DNA from: Verrucomicrobiia bacterium
GTDB lineage: Bacteria; Verrucomicrobiota; Verrucomicrobiia; Opitutales; Opitutaceae
Direction of reading: 5' to 3'
NCBI GenBank assembly: GCA_011525695.1
Contig: WYBX01000154.1
Location: 112,248-176,247 of the forward strand
DNA length: 64,000 nt
Made by a program: the position numbers and the translations under genes. Under the pieces are notes generated by a model. It made no database searches, was not told the DNA's origin, and was given only the letters and a program-made list of their open reading frames with translations. Of the stretch, positions 1-8,879 are shown one piece after another (positions within the stretch are counted from its first letter, which is position 1; each line of letters starts with the position of its first letter).

Positions 1-489
1 TTGCTCGAGGATTCGCACGATTCGCAGCGGCCGCTCGGCCACGCAGGTCGCCAAGGTCGCATAGACCTGGGATTTCAACTTCCCCTGCCGGGTGGGAATG
101 GGATCGCCATGCGGATCGGTGTCGGGATGTCCCAGCAGGGCGTCCAGCCGGTCCAGCACCTCGTCGGAAATGACGTGCTCGAGCTGCTCGGCCTCTTCAT
201 GGACCTTGGACCAGTCCATCTTCAGGACGTTGACGAGGAAGGTTTCGACGAGCCGGTGCTTCCGCAGGACGCTGAGCGCAACGCGGCGGCCATCGGGGGT
301 GAGCCGGACGCCGTGGCGGGGTTGGTGTTCGACCAGCCCTTCGTCGGCGAGCGCCTTGACCATCGTGGTGACGGTGCCGGGCACGACATCGAGGGCGAGC
401 GCCAGGGCGCCCATGGAAACCAGGGTTTCGCCGCTTTCGGAAAGCAGCAGCACGTGCTTGAGATAGTTTTCGACCGTGCTGGTGGCCAT
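1..489 (-). CDS. DtxR/MntR-family metal-dependent transcriptional regulator (3' end cut by window edge)
   Basis: The minus strand encodes 163 residues, open at the window edge. The N-terminus starts with ATSTVENYLKHVLLLSESGE, the winged-helix opening typical of DtxR/MntR/IdeR repressors, followed by a recognition-helix region (VVPGTVTTMVKALADEGLVEH) and a dimerisation/metal region with the family-like run EEAEQLEHVISDEVLDRLD. Proteins of this family bind Mn2+ or Fe2+ and then repress metal uptake genes. It is divergent from a Mn/Fe-type ABC transporter starting at 583, which is its expected target. The ATG at 489 is chosen because it begins the family-like sequence; a GAGG lies very close upstream. 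The C-terminus is missing, so a DtxR SH3-like domain cannot be assessed. Confidence 0.88.
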   Translation of the reverse strand, partial: MATSTVENYLKHVLLLSESGETLVSMGALALALDVVPGTVTTMVKALADEGLVEHQPRHGVRLTPDGRRVALSVLRKHRLVETFLVNVLKMDWSKVHEEAEQLEHVISDEVLDRLDALLGHPDTDPHGDPIPTRQGKLKSQVYATLATCVAERPLRIVRILEQ

Positions 490-512
490 GCCCTCGGAAT
501 GCAAATTTATCG

Positions 513-550
513 CTTTGAGGCAAACAAAGATTCTTTTTGACTCCTCAAAA
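513..550. promoter_or_regulatory. Putative metal-repressor operators between the regulator and the ABC transporter
   Basis: Two inverted repeats lie in the divergent promoter. At 513-529, CTTTG and CAAAG flank AGGCAAA, and the inner TTTG-AGG-CAAA (514-524) is itself symmetric. At 535-550, TTTTGA-CTCC-TCAAAA is a perfect 6-bp inverted repeat. Short TTTGCC/GGCAAA-like palindromes are known for MntR and related regulators. Assignment as operators is inference from position, since they sit between a DtxR/MntR-type gene and a metal transporter. Confidence 0.5.
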
Positions 551-582
551 TACCCGGCATTGGCTCCCCCGCGTTCCCACCC

Positions 583-1512
583 ATGAAGCCCCTTGACCAT
601 GTCCCTGCGAAGCGCCCATCGCCGGCCGGCCGGCTTGCCGCCCTCGGTGGATTGCTGGCACTTGCTCTTCTCGGTTTACAGCCCATCCAGGCTGCACCCA
701 AGCGGATCGTGACCACGTTCACGATCATCCAGGACATGGCGCGGAACGTCGCTGGTGACGCCGCCATCGTCGAGTCGATCACGAAGCCGGGTGCGGAGAT
801 TCACGGTTACGAGCCGACGCCGCAGGACATCGTCAAGGCGCAGCGGGCGGATCTCGTGCTTTGGAACGGGCTGAATCTCGAGCGCTGGTTCGAACGCTTC
901 TTCGGCAACCTCCGGCGGGTGCCCAGTGCGGTACTGAGCGAGGGCATCGATCCGATCGGGATTGAGGAGGGGCCCTATACCGGCAAGCCCAACCCCCACG
1001 CCTGGATGTCGCCGACCAACGCCTTGATCTATGTCGAGAACATCCGGCGGGCGCTGGTCCAGTTGGATCCCGCCAACGCCGCGACCTACAATGCCAACGC
1101 CAAGGCCTACAGCGCGAAGTTCGCCGCCCTGGAGGCGTCCGTCCGGGCCGAACTCGCCAGAATTCCCGCCGAACGCCGCTGGCTCGTCACGAGCGAGGGG
1201 GCCTTTCCCTACCTGGCGCGCAGTTTCGGCATGAGGGAGCTGTTTCTCTGGGCCGTGAACGCCGACCAGCAGGGCACGCCGCAGCAGGTGCAAAAGGTGA
1301 TTGATGGAATGCGGCGAAACCGGATTCCGGTGATCTTCAGCGAGAGCACCGTCAGCGACAAGCCCGCGCGGCAGGTCGCCCGCGAGACCGGTGCGCGCTA
1401 TGGCGGCGTCCTGTACGTTGATTCACTGACGGCCGCGGACGGTCCGGCGCCGACCTATCTCGAGCTGATGGAATGCAACGCCAGGACGATCGTGAAAGGA
1501 TTTTTCCCATGA
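583..1512 (+). CDS. Metal ABC transporter substrate-binding protein (SitA/YfeA/MntC type)
   Basis: This 309-residue protein has an N-terminal signal sequence (hydrophobic stretch about residues 19-37, cleavage near QAA) and the cluster-9 metal-binding fold. Candidate metal ligands are His74 (EIHGYEPTPQD), His139 (NPHAWMSP), Glu205 (SEGAFPY) and Asp280 (LYVDSLT); these are the positions expected for the PsaA/MntC/SitA family. The Mn/Fe type is favoured over ZnuA because there is no His-rich loop and because the VTTFTIIQDMARNVAG start and STVSDKPARQVARETG segment are SitA/YfeA-like. It should capture Mn2+ (or Fe2+) in the periplasm and deliver it to the two permeases downstream. It overlaps the ATPase gene by an ATGA. 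Confidence 0.93.
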   Translation: MKPLDHVPAKRPSPAGRLAALGGLLALALLGLQPIQAAPKRIVTTFTIIQDMARNVAGDAAIVESITKPGAEIHGYEPTPQDIVKAQRADLVLWNGLNLERWFERFFGNLRRVPSAVLSEGIDPIGIEEGPYTGKPNPHAWMSPTNALIYVENIRRALVQLDPANAATYNANAKAYSAKFAALEASVRAELARIPAERRWLVTSEGAFPYLARSFGMRELFLWAVNADQQGTPQQVQKVIDGMRRNRIPVIFSESTVSDKPARQVARETGARYGGVLYVDSLTAADGPAPTYLELMECNARTIVKGFFP

Positions 1513-2441
1513 TCGCGGCCCGCTCTCCCGAAGCGATGAACCGCCTTCACTCGCTCGAGATCGACCAGCTGACCGTGAGCTATGCGAACGGCCATGTGGC
1601 ACTGCGCGATGCATCATTCCGGCTGTCCGGCGGCTCGATTTGTGCGCTCGTGGGCGTGAACGGCAGCGGCAAGTCGACCTTGTTCAAGTCAATCATGGGC
1701 CTGCTGCATCCGGCCGCCGGATTCGTCCGGGTCTCGGGCCGGCCGGTCCGGGAAGCGTTGCGGGAAAACCTCATCGCCTACGTGCCGCAGTCGGAGGAGG
1801 TGGACTGGAGCTTTCCGGTGAGCGTTTGGGATGTCGTCCTGATGGGCCGCTATGGCCACATGAACTTCCTGCGGATCCCGCGGGCGCAGGACCGGCGGAT
1901 CGCGGAGGAAAGCCTGGCCCGGGTGAGCATGCTGGAGTTCCGGGATCGCCAGATTGGCGAGCTCTCGGGCGGCCAGCGCAAGCGGGTCTTCCTCGCCCGG
2001 GCGCTGGCGCAGGAGGGGAGGGTGATCCTCCTCGACGAACCGTTCACCGGGGTCGATGTGAAAACCGAGAGCGCGATTATCGCCCTGCTTCGGGAGTTGC
2101 GCGACGAGGGCCATGTGATGCTCGTTTCCACCCACAACCTCGGATCCGTGCCGGAATTCTGCGACCAGGCGGTGCTGATCAACCAGACCGTGCTGGCTGC
2201 CGGGCCGACCGTCGAGGTGTTCACCGAGGAGAATCTCAACCGAGCTTTCGGCGGCGTGCTGCGGCACTTCCGCTTCGACGAATCGACGGTGCAGAAGCAT
2301 GACGGCCGGGCCGTCACGCTGCTGACCGACGACGAGCGCCCGCTGGTGTTCGGGAAGGGTGGCCATCTCGAGTACAGCCAGCGGAAGGGTCACGAGTCGG
2401 TCGTCCGGCAGCGCGAGGAGCGGGAGGACAGCGAGCCATGA
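1509..2441 (+). CDS. Metal ABC transporter ATP-binding protein (SitB/YfeB type)
   Basis: This is a 310-residue ABC ATPase. Walker A is GVNGSGKST at residues 49-57, the signature is LSGGQRKR, and Walker B is VILLDEPFTGVD. An open frame extends upstream to 1473, but ATG 1509 is preferred because it forms an ATGA overlap with the substrate-binding gene and still leaves a normal N-terminus (IDQLTVSYANGHVALRDASF). The ATPase should energise import of Mn/Fe at the inner membrane together with the two permeases. The C-terminal 50 residues after the D-loop and H-loop region are longer than the minimal domain, as in YfeB-like proteins. Confidence 0.95.
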   Translation: MIAARSPEAMNRLHSLEIDQLTVSYANGHVALRDASFRLSGGSICALVGVNGSGKSTLFKSIMGLLHPAAGFVRVSGRPVREALRENLIAYVPQSEEVDWSFPVSVWDVVLMGRYGHMNFLRIPRAQDRRIAEESLARVSMLEFRDRQIGELSGGQRKRVFLARALAQEGRVILLDEPFTGVDVKTESAIIALLRELRDEGHVMLVSTHNLGSVPEFCDQAVLINQTVLAAGPTVEVFTEENLNRAFGGVLRHFRFDESTVQKHDGRAVTLLTDDERPLVFGKGGHLEYSQRKGHESVVRQREEREDSEP

Positions 2442-3304
2442 TCGACACGCTCCTGATCCCGCTGCGTTACGAGTACATGCTGAAGGCCATCCTGGTGAGC
2501 GGCGCGATTGGCGGCGTGTGCGCCTTTCTTTCGTGTTTCATCACGCTCAAGGGCTGGTCGCTGATGGGTGATGCCCTTTCGCACTCGGTGGTGCCTGGCG
2601 TGGCGATTGCCTATTACATCGGCTGGCCGTACGCGGCCGGCGCCTTCCTCACCGGGCTGCTGGCGGCGGCGGGAATGGGATTCGTGAAGGCAAAGACCCG
2701 GCTGCGCGAGGATGCCGTGATCGGCGTCGTATTCACCGCCTTCTTCGCCCTCGGGCTCTTTCTGATCTCGCGCTTTCCGGCCGAGGTGGATCTCAACGCG
2801 ATCATTTTCGGCAACATCCTCGGCATCTCGAACGCCGACATCGTCCAGATGCTGCTCATCTCCGCCTTCACCCTCGTGGTGCTGGGGCTGAAGTGGCGCG
2901 ATCTGCTCCTTTTCTGTTTCGATCGCACCCAGGCGCGCGCCCTCGGGCTGAACACGACGTTCCTGCACTTCCTGCTGTTGACGCTGCTTTCCGCCACGGC
3001 GGTGGCGGCGCTCCAGACGGTCGGTGCCGTCCTGGTGGTCGCGATGTTCGTGACGCCGGGCGCGACCGCCTACCTGCTCACCGATCGCTTTGGGCGGATG
3101 ATCGCGCTTGCCGTCGCCATGGGGGTCGGAACTTCCGTCACCGGCGCCTATGCAAGCTACTTTTTCGACGGGTCGACCGGTGGCTGCATCGTCACGCTGC
3201 AAAGTGCCCTGTTTGTGCTGGCGTGGCTGTTCGCGCCGAAGCACGGAATGATTGCCGCCCGGGCGCGCCGGCGCGCGGCGGGCGTGATGGAGGCCGTGGC
3301 ATGA
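2438..3304 (+). CDS. Metal ABC transporter permease (SitC/YfeC type)
   Basis: This 288-residue polytopic membrane protein belongs to the ABC-3 family. It has the repeated hydrophobic helices and the conserved segments CFITLKGWSLMGDALSHSVVPGVA and AVLVVAMFVTPGATAYLLTDRFGRM, both family hallmarks. The start overlaps the ATPase stop (ATGA at 2438-2441) and the stop overlaps the second permease. It forms the transmembrane channel for Mn2+/Fe2+ with its partner. The presence of two separate permease genes matches the SitABCD/YfeABCD layout rather than the single-permease ZnuABC layout. Confidence 0.94.
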   Translation: MIDTLLIPLRYEYMLKAILVSGAIGGVCAFLSCFITLKGWSLMGDALSHSVVPGVAIAYYIGWPYAAGAFLTGLLAAAGMGFVKAKTRLREDAVIGVVFTAFFALGLFLISRFPAEVDLNAIIFGNILGISNADIVQMLLISAFTLVVLGLKWRDLLLFCFDRTQARALGLNTTFLHFLLLTLLSATAVAALQTVGAVLVVAMFVTPGATAYLLTDRFGRMIALAVAMGVGTSVTGAYASYFFDGSTGGCIVTLQSALFVLAWLFAPKHGMIAARARRRAAGVMEAVA

Positions 3305-4212
3305 GCGCGCTGCTCGAGCCGTTTCGCTATGGCTTCATGGTCGATGCCATGCTGGCGGGCATGGCCGTTGGCGCGGTCTGCGCCGTCCTTTCGTGCTTTC
3401 TCGTGCTCAAGGGCTGGTCGCTGATGGGCGATGCCGTATCCCATGCCGTCCTGCCGGGAATCGTGCTCGCCTATATTCTTGCCCTGCCGCTGGCGCTCGG
3501 CGCGTTCGTCTCCGGATTGTCCTGTGCCATCCTCACCGGGTATATCCGGGCCAACAGCCGGGTGAAGGAGGACACGGTCATGGGCGTCGTCTTCACGGGG
3601 CTCTTCGCGCTTGGGCTGGTGATGTTCACGAAGATCAGGAGTGACCTGCATCTCGACCACATTCTCTTCGGCAACATCCTCGGACTCGCCCCGGGGGATC
3701 TCCGGGACACCTTGCTGATCGCCGGGGCGACCCTCCTCATCATCCTGACGCTCCGTCGCGATCTGCTGCTCTTTTGTTTCGACCCCGCCCATGCGCGCAC
3801 GATCGGGCTGCGTTCCGGCCGGCTGTATTACCTGCTGCTTTCGCTGCTGGCGGTCACGATCGTCGTTTCGCTGCAGGCGGTGGGAATCATCCTGGTGATC
3901 GCGATGCTGGTGACCCCGGGTTGTGTCGGCTACCTGCTTACGGATCGGTTCGGCCGGATGCTGTGGATAGCGGCGGCGACCGCGACGATCTGCAGCTTCC
4001 TGGGCGTTTACCTGAGTTTCTTCCTCAACGCGTCGACCGGCGCGTCGATCGTGCTGCTGCAGGCCGCCGTCTTTCTGCTCGCGCTCACCTTCGCCCCCAA
4101 ACATGGGCTCCTGGCAGTGAAGCGTCGACGGCTCGCGACCGCCGATGGCCTGATGAAGGATTTTCCCACGGCGCCGGTCCGCGGCAGCGGCACGCCGGCC
4201 ACCTTCCGGTAA
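3301..4212 (+). CDS. Metal ABC transporter permease (SitD/YfeD type)
   Basis: This second ABC-3 permease, 303 residues, is paralogous to its upstream neighbour; CFLVLKGWSLMGDAVSHAVLPG and VIAMLVTPGCVGYLLTDRFGRM occur in equivalent positions. The frame is open far upstream (to 2893), but ATG 3301 is chosen because it overlaps the previous stop and gives a start (MSALLEPFRYGFMVDAML) matching that of the first permease. The last 30 residues are polar and probably cytosolic. It is the last gene of the transporter operon; a small hairpin (TTCCGG/CCGGAA, 4204-4222) spans the stop codon. Confidence 0.93.
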   Translation: MSALLEPFRYGFMVDAMLAGMAVGAVCAVLSCFLVLKGWSLMGDAVSHAVLPGIVLAYILALPLALGAFVSGLSCAILTGYIRANSRVKEDTVMGVVFTGLFALGLVMFTKIRSDLHLDHILFGNILGLAPGDLRDTLLIAGATLLIILTLRRDLLLFCFDPAHARTIGLRSGRLYYLLLSLLAVTIVVSLQAVGIILVIAMLVTPGCVGYLLTDRFGRMLWIAAATATICSFLGVYLSFFLNASTGASIVLLQAAVFLLALTFAPKHGLLAVKRRRLATADGLMKDFPTAPVRGSGTPATFR

Positions 4213-4334
4213 TTCTCCGGAAATCTCCGCGGGTCGCGCTTGAGAAAACAGTCATAGCGCGCATCACTCTGGCGTGCGGGATGTCGTCGCGCCGGCTGGC
4301 AATCCCGGCATCCCCCCACGACCCACGGCCAAGC

Positions 4335-6959
4335 ATGATTCCACCCTCCGCAATTGAGGCTCGCTTCCGCGGCTGGATGCGCCCGCAACCGCGAACCGCC
4401 CGCCATGCCACGGGGATGCTTTTGGCTGCGGTGATGGCATTCGCTTCCGCGCTTTCCGCCGCCGAACCGGCGGACGTCCGCCGCGACCTGCTCGAGGGCG
4501 ACTACGCCTCGGCGATCCGCGCCGCGACGATTGGCGTGCGCGATGCGCCCAATGAGGTCGAATGGCCGATCCTGCTGTCGGAGAGCCTGCTGGCGATCGG
4601 CCGGAATGCGGAGGCGGACGAGGCGATTCGCGCCGCGCTTGAACGGGATCAGCAGAATATCCGGCTGCGGTGGGCCGCACGCGAGGTCGCGCTCGCCAAC
4701 GGCCGCCCGGAGGAGGCGGCCGAACGCGTCCAGGAAATCGCGCGACTCGTCCGCTCCCGCAGCTGGGGCTACCGGGCCCCGGTCGATCTCGTGGTGTTTG
4801 GCCGCGTTGCCCTCCTGCTGGGCGCGGATCCCCGCGACGTCCTGGAGAAAATCTATGCGCCCGCGACGAAGGGCGATCCCAAGCTGCGCGATGTCTACCT
4901 CGCCCGGGGCGAGCTCGCCCTGGAAAAGCACGATTTCGTCCTCGCTGCGCGGGCCTACGAGGAGGGGTTGGAGCACCTGCCGGCGGATCCGGATCTGCAC
5001 GTCGGCCGCGCCCGGGCCTATGCGGACGGCGATCGCGAGGTCGCCCTCGGATCCCTGCAGTCCGCGCTCGAGATCAATTCGAGGCATGTTCCCGCCATGC
5101 TCCTCCTGGCGAATCATCACATCGATGCGGAGGCCTATGCGGAGGCGGAGAAACTGCTCGAGAACATCATCGCCATCAACCCGGTCCAGCCCGACGCCTG
5201 GGCCTACCGCGCCGTCATTGCCCACCTGCGCAACGATCGCATCTCCGAACAGACGGCGCGCAGCCGCGCCCTCAGTTCCTGGGCAAGGAATCCCCGGGTG
5301 GATCACCTCATCGGCAGGAAGCTTTCCCAGAAATACCGCTTCGCCGAGGGGGCCGCCTACCAGCGGCGCGCGCGCGAGTTCGATCCCGAATACCTGCCCG
5401 CGGCCGCGCAACTCGCCCAGGATCTGCTGCGGCTGGGCAATGATGCCGAGGGCTGGGCGCTGGCCCAGCGCGTCCACGAGCATGACGAATACGACGTGGA
5501 GGCCTTCAATCTCGTGACGTTGCAGGACACGATGAAGCAGTACTCCTCGCTCACCAGCGAGGATTTCGTCGTGCGGATGTCGAGCCGCGAGATCGCGATT
5601 TACGGGCCGCGCGTGATGGCGCTGCTGCGCCGCGCCCGGCAGCAGCTGGTGGAAAAATACGGCGTGGAACTCGCCCGCCCGACCTACGTGGAGATTTTCG
5701 CGGACCAGAAGGACTTTGCGGTCCGCACCTTCGGCCTGCCCGATGTGGCCGGTTTTCTCGGCGTCTGCTTCGGCCAGGTCGTCACTGCCAACAGCCCCGT
5801 GACCAGCGCGACGCCCGTCAACTGGGAGTCGGTCCTGTGGCATGAATTCTGCCACGTGATCACGCTCCAGATGACGCGCAACAAGATGCCACGCTGGCTG
5901 AGCGAGGGAATTTCCGTCCACGAGGAACGGCAGGCCAACCCGGCCTGGGGCATGCGGCTGAACCCGCGCTACCGCCAGATGATCATGGACGGGGAACTGG
6001 TTCCGGTGGGCGAGCTCAGCGCCGCCTTCCTGGCGCCCAAGAGCCCGGAACATCTCCAGTTCGCCTATCTGCAATCCTCGATGGTCGTGGACTTCATTGC
6101 CGGTCGTTTCGGCCACGAGGCCCTGCGCGGAATCCTGCACGATCTCCGCGAGGGCACGGCAATCAACGATGCGCTGGCACGACACACGCTCCCGCTCGCC
6201 GAGCTGGAAAAGGACTTCAAGGCCTACGCGATCGAGCAGGCGCGGCAGCTTGCGCCGAAGCTCGACTGGGAGAAGCCCGGGGAGGAACTCCTGACGGGTG
6301 GGCTCGGCGGCGCGTTGCTCTCATGGGGTCGGAGCCGAAAGGACAATTTCTGGGCGATGCGGCTGGAGGCGCAGCGTCATGCGGAGGAGAAGAACTGGCC
6401 GGAGGCCCGGCGCGTGCTCGAGCGGCTCGTCGAGCTTTACCCGCGCCAGAAGGGTGGCGAGGCTTCCTACCGGCCGCTGGTGGAAGCTGTCGCTGCGCTC
6501 GGCGACACCACCGCCGAGGAGCGGGTGTTACGCCAGTGGGTCGAGGTCGATGACGAGGCTCCCGATGCCTACCTGCGGCTGATGGAACTCGCAGCGGCCG
6601 CGGAGGACTGGCGGACGGTGGCGGAGAACGCGGAACGCTACCTCGCGGTGAATCCGCTCGTCGCGCCGCCCTATCGTTTCCAGGCCCAGGCGGCCGCCGC
6701 GACCGGCGATGTCTCCACCGCCGTGGTCGCCTGGCGGACCCTGCTCGCGCTGGATGTGCTCGACGCCACGGATGCGCATTTCGAACTTGCCCGGCTGCTC
6801 CACGGTCGGGGCGAGACCGCCGAGGCCCGCCGCCATTTGCTGCTCGCGCTGGAGGAGACCCCACGGTTCCGGGAGGCACTTCAACTGCTGGTCAAGGTCA
6901 ACCAAGCCGGAACGGCCGCACCCCCCGCGCCGTTGCCACCGACGTCACCCCGCCAATGA
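4335..6959 (+). CDS. Exported TPR protein with gluzincin-type (peptidase MA-like) metalloprotease domain
   Basis: This 874-residue protein has three parts. A signal peptide (MLLAAVMAFASALSA, cut before AE) is followed by tetratricopeptide-like helical repeats over roughly residues 50-430. Next comes a metalloprotease domain with HEFCH at residues 503-507 and the downstream Glu helix WLSEGISVHEE (Glu524), the HExxH...E pattern of gluzincins. The C-terminal 220 residues are again TPR-like. The frame is open back to 3774; ATG 4335, 4377 (Met15) and 4416 (Met28) are all possible, and 4377 gives the most normal signal peptide. It probably acts in the periplasm. It overlaps the first DUF4159 gene by ATGA, placing it at the head of the large operon. 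Its substrate is unknown. Confidence 0.85.
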   Translation: MIPPSAIEARFRGWMRPQPRTARHATGMLLAAVMAFASALSAAEPADVRRDLLEGDYASAIRAATIGVRDAPNEVEWPILLSESLLAIGRNAEADEAIRAALERDQQNIRLRWAAREVALANGRPEEAAERVQEIARLVRSRSWGYRAPVDLVVFGRVALLLGADPRDVLEKIYAPATKGDPKLRDVYLARGELALEKHDFVLAARAYEEGLEHLPADPDLHVGRARAYADGDREVALGSLQSALEINSRHVPAMLLLANHHIDAEAYAEAEKLLENIIAINPVQPDAWAYRAVIAHLRNDRISEQTARSRALSSWARNPRVDHLIGRKLSQKYRFAEGAAYQRRAREFDPEYLPAAAQLAQDLLRLGNDAEGWALAQRVHEHDEYDVEAFNLVTLQDTMKQYSSLTSEDFVVRMSSREIAIYGPRVMALLRRARQQLVEKYGVELARPTYVEIFADQKDFAVRTFGLPDVAGFLGVCFGQVVTANSPVTSATPVNWESVLWHEFCHVITLQMTRNKMPRWLSEGISVHEERQANPAWGMRLNPRYRQMIMDGELVPVGELSAAFLAPKSPEHLQFAYLQSSMVVDFIAGRFGHEALRGILHDLREGTAINDALARHTLPLAELEKDFKAYAIEQARQLAPKLDWEKPGEELLTGGLGGALLSWGRSRKDNFWAMRLEAQRHAEEKNWPEARRVLERLVELYPRQKGGEASYRPLVEAVAALGDTTAEERVLRQWVEVDDEAPDAYLRLMELAAAAEDWRTVAENAERYLAVNPLVAPPYRFQAQAAAATGDVSTAVVAWRTLLALDVLDATDAHFELARLLHGRGETAEARRHLLLALEETPRFREALQLLVKVNQAGTAAPPAPLPPTSPRQ

Positions 6960-7822
6960 AGCGATTCATCGCCGCCCTTTTCGTTTTCGTCCTGCTCGCC
7001 GGCCTGCTGCTGGCGCAGCGGCGCTATTACGGTGGCGGCGGATGGGGCGGAAGTGACAACCTCCGGACCGCCCGCGAGCTTCCGTCCGGCAGCACCGGCA
7101 CGCCGGTGTGGACGAACACCAAGGGGTTCGAACGCGATGTGTTCACCTTTGCCCGCGTTCGCTACGGCTCGTCCTACGGTGGCTATCGCCGGAGCGGCGG
7201 CTGGGCCACGGATTTGCCCGACAGCGATCTCAACCTTTCCTACCGGCTCCAGCAGATGACCTCGATGAAGGTCGATCCCGATGGCCGGATTGTGCGGCTA
7301 ACCGATCCCGACCTCGGGGACTTTCCCTGGCTGTACATCGTCGAGCCGGGCAACCTTTTCTTCGGGGAAGTCGAGGTGCTCGCGTTGCGAAAATATCTTC
7401 AGAACGGCGGCTTCGTGATGTTCGACGACTTCTGGGGCGATTCGGCCTGGCAGCGGGTCGAACGCGAAATGAAGCGGGTGCTGCCCGAACGCAGCTTCGT
7501 GGAACTGCCGCTGGATCACCCGCTCTACCGCAGCGTCTTCGAAATCAAATCCAAGGGCCAGGTGCCCAACATCCGCACGGGCCATGAAAGCCAGTACACC
7601 GGCGTCACCTGGGAGGATCATCACGATGGCGACACCCGCGAGGTCCACCACCGTGTGATCTTCGATGACAAGGGCCGAATCATGGCCTTCGCGACGCATA
7701 ACACCGACAACGGCGACGGCTGGGAGCGGGAGGGCGAGAGCGCCTACTATTTCGAGAACTTTTCCGAGAAGATTTCGTACCCTCTCGGGATCAACATCAT
7801 CTTTTACGTGATGACCCACTGA
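6956..7822 (+). CDS. DUF4159 domain-containing exported protein (copy 1)
   Basis: This 288-residue protein has an N-terminal signal/anchor (MKRFIAALFVFVLLAGLLLA) and a DUF4159 domain filling the rest. Conserved stretches include DSDLNLSYRLQQMTSMKVDP, GGFVMFDDFWGD and the C-terminal YPLGINIIFYVMTH. DUF4159 proteins commonly sit beside MoxR/VWA operons in Verrucomicrobiota and Planctomycetota; the fold is thought to be glutamine-amidotransferase-like without a known activity. It overlaps the TPR-protease gene by 4 bp, and its close paralog starts 1 bp after its stop, so all three are probably co-transcribed. Confidence 0.88.
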   Translation: MKRFIAALFVFVLLAGLLLAQRRYYGGGGWGGSDNLRTARELPSGSTGTPVWTNTKGFERDVFTFARVRYGSSYGGYRRSGGWATDLPDSDLNLSYRLQQMTSMKVDPDGRIVRLTDPDLGDFPWLYIVEPGNLFFGEVEVLALRKYLQNGGFVMFDDFWGDSAWQRVEREMKRVLPERSFVELPLDHPLYRSVFEIKSKGQVPNIRTGHESQYTGVTWEDHHDGDTREVHHRVIFDDKGRIMAFATHNTDNGDGWEREGESAYYFENFSEKISYPLGINIIFYVMTH

Positions 7823-7823
7823 G

Positions 7824-8786
7824 ATGCCGCGGTATCGCAAGCAACTCATCCTGGCCGCCATTTTTGCCCTGGGCGCTTCCGCCAGCTTTGCCCAGCTCTT
7901 CCGTGGATCCCCCAACATCAATGAGGACGACGAGGGCAGTTCGCTGGTCCGCACCGAGGGCAGCGGGATCATTGACGAAAATGCGGTCCAGACTGCACGC
8001 GAGGTGGTCTCGCACAGCACGGGCACCCCGATGTGGCGGAACCCACCCGCCTTCGAGAAGGATGTCTTCACCTTTGCGCGCGCCATCTTCCGGGTCGGCC
8101 CGACACTGTCGCCGCGGCCTTCCTTCCATCGCGGCCGCCGGCTCGGCTGGTGGGTCGATTTTCCGGATGCCGACCTGAACCTTTCCTACCGACTGCAGCA
8201 GATGACCTCGATGAAGGTCGATCCGAACGGTCGCGTGCTGAAGTTCACCAATCCCGAACTGCACCAATATCCGTTCCTCTTCATGGAGCATCCGGGTTAC
8301 ATGCAGCTGCGGGAGCCGGAAGTGGAGGGCATGCGCAAGTACCTCCTCGCGGGCGGCGTCGTCCTGGTGATCGATTTCTGGAACGATCTCGAGTGGGCGG
8401 GTTTTGCCGGGCAGATGAAGAAGGTTCTCCCGGAGCGGAACTGGGTCGAGTTCGACACCAATCATCCCCTGTTCAACTGCGTCTTCGACCTGCGGCAGCC
8501 GATGCAGTCGCTGCAGGTGCCAACGATGCAATTCTGGCTGCGCGATCGCGATCCCCGCGACCCCAACGCGCCGCTGCAACTCGACCGCGGGGAAGGCTCG
8601 GAAAAAATGAGCGTTCGCGCGCTGCTCGACGATCAGCAGCGGATCATGGTCCTTGCGATTCACAACAGCGACGTGAGCGATGGCTGGGAACGCGAAGGCG
8701 AGGACAACGATTACTTCCGCGTGTTTTCCGAAAAGGTCTCATACCCGCTCGGGATCAACCTGATCTTCTACCTGATGACGCACTGA
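7824..8786 (+). CDS. DUF4159 domain-containing exported protein (copy 2)
   Basis: This 320-residue paralog of the preceding gene has a signal peptide (ILAAIFALGASASFAQ) and the same core. It shares the DLNLSYRLQQMTSMKVDP segment and ends YPLGINLIFYLMTH. It differs by an insert of about 30 residues near the N-terminus and an acidic stretch (NINEDDEGSS). The tandem arrangement and conserved core indicate a local duplication followed by divergence. The two proteins may form a heteromer; that is inference. No function is established. Confidence 0.88.
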   Translation: MPRYRKQLILAAIFALGASASFAQLFRGSPNINEDDEGSSLVRTEGSGIIDENAVQTAREVVSHSTGTPMWRNPPAFEKDVFTFARAIFRVGPTLSPRPSFHRGRRLGWWVDFPDADLNLSYRLQQMTSMKVDPNGRVLKFTNPELHQYPFLFMEHPGYMQLREPEVEGMRKYLLAGGVVLVIDFWNDLEWAGFAGQMKKVLPERNWVEFDTNHPLFNCVFDLRQPMQSLQVPTMQFWLRDRDPRDPNAPLQLDRGEGSEKMSVRALLDDQQRIMVLAIHNSDVSDGWEREGEDNDYFRVFSEKVSYPLGINLIFYLMTH

Positions 8787-8879
8787 GCAGCCCAATTCGA
8801 AATTTCCGAACTGTTTCATTAAATCTTCCAAACCCTTCGTTCCTCAATCCCACCCCGCTCCCGCCGTCCCTGATTCGTG

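Noticed and set aside
3774..4334. Upstream extension of the TPR-metallopeptidase frame
   Set aside because: It lies in another frame over the permease gene, lacks a signal peptide start, and shares no features with the exported protein. It is a chance open frame in GC-rich DNA.
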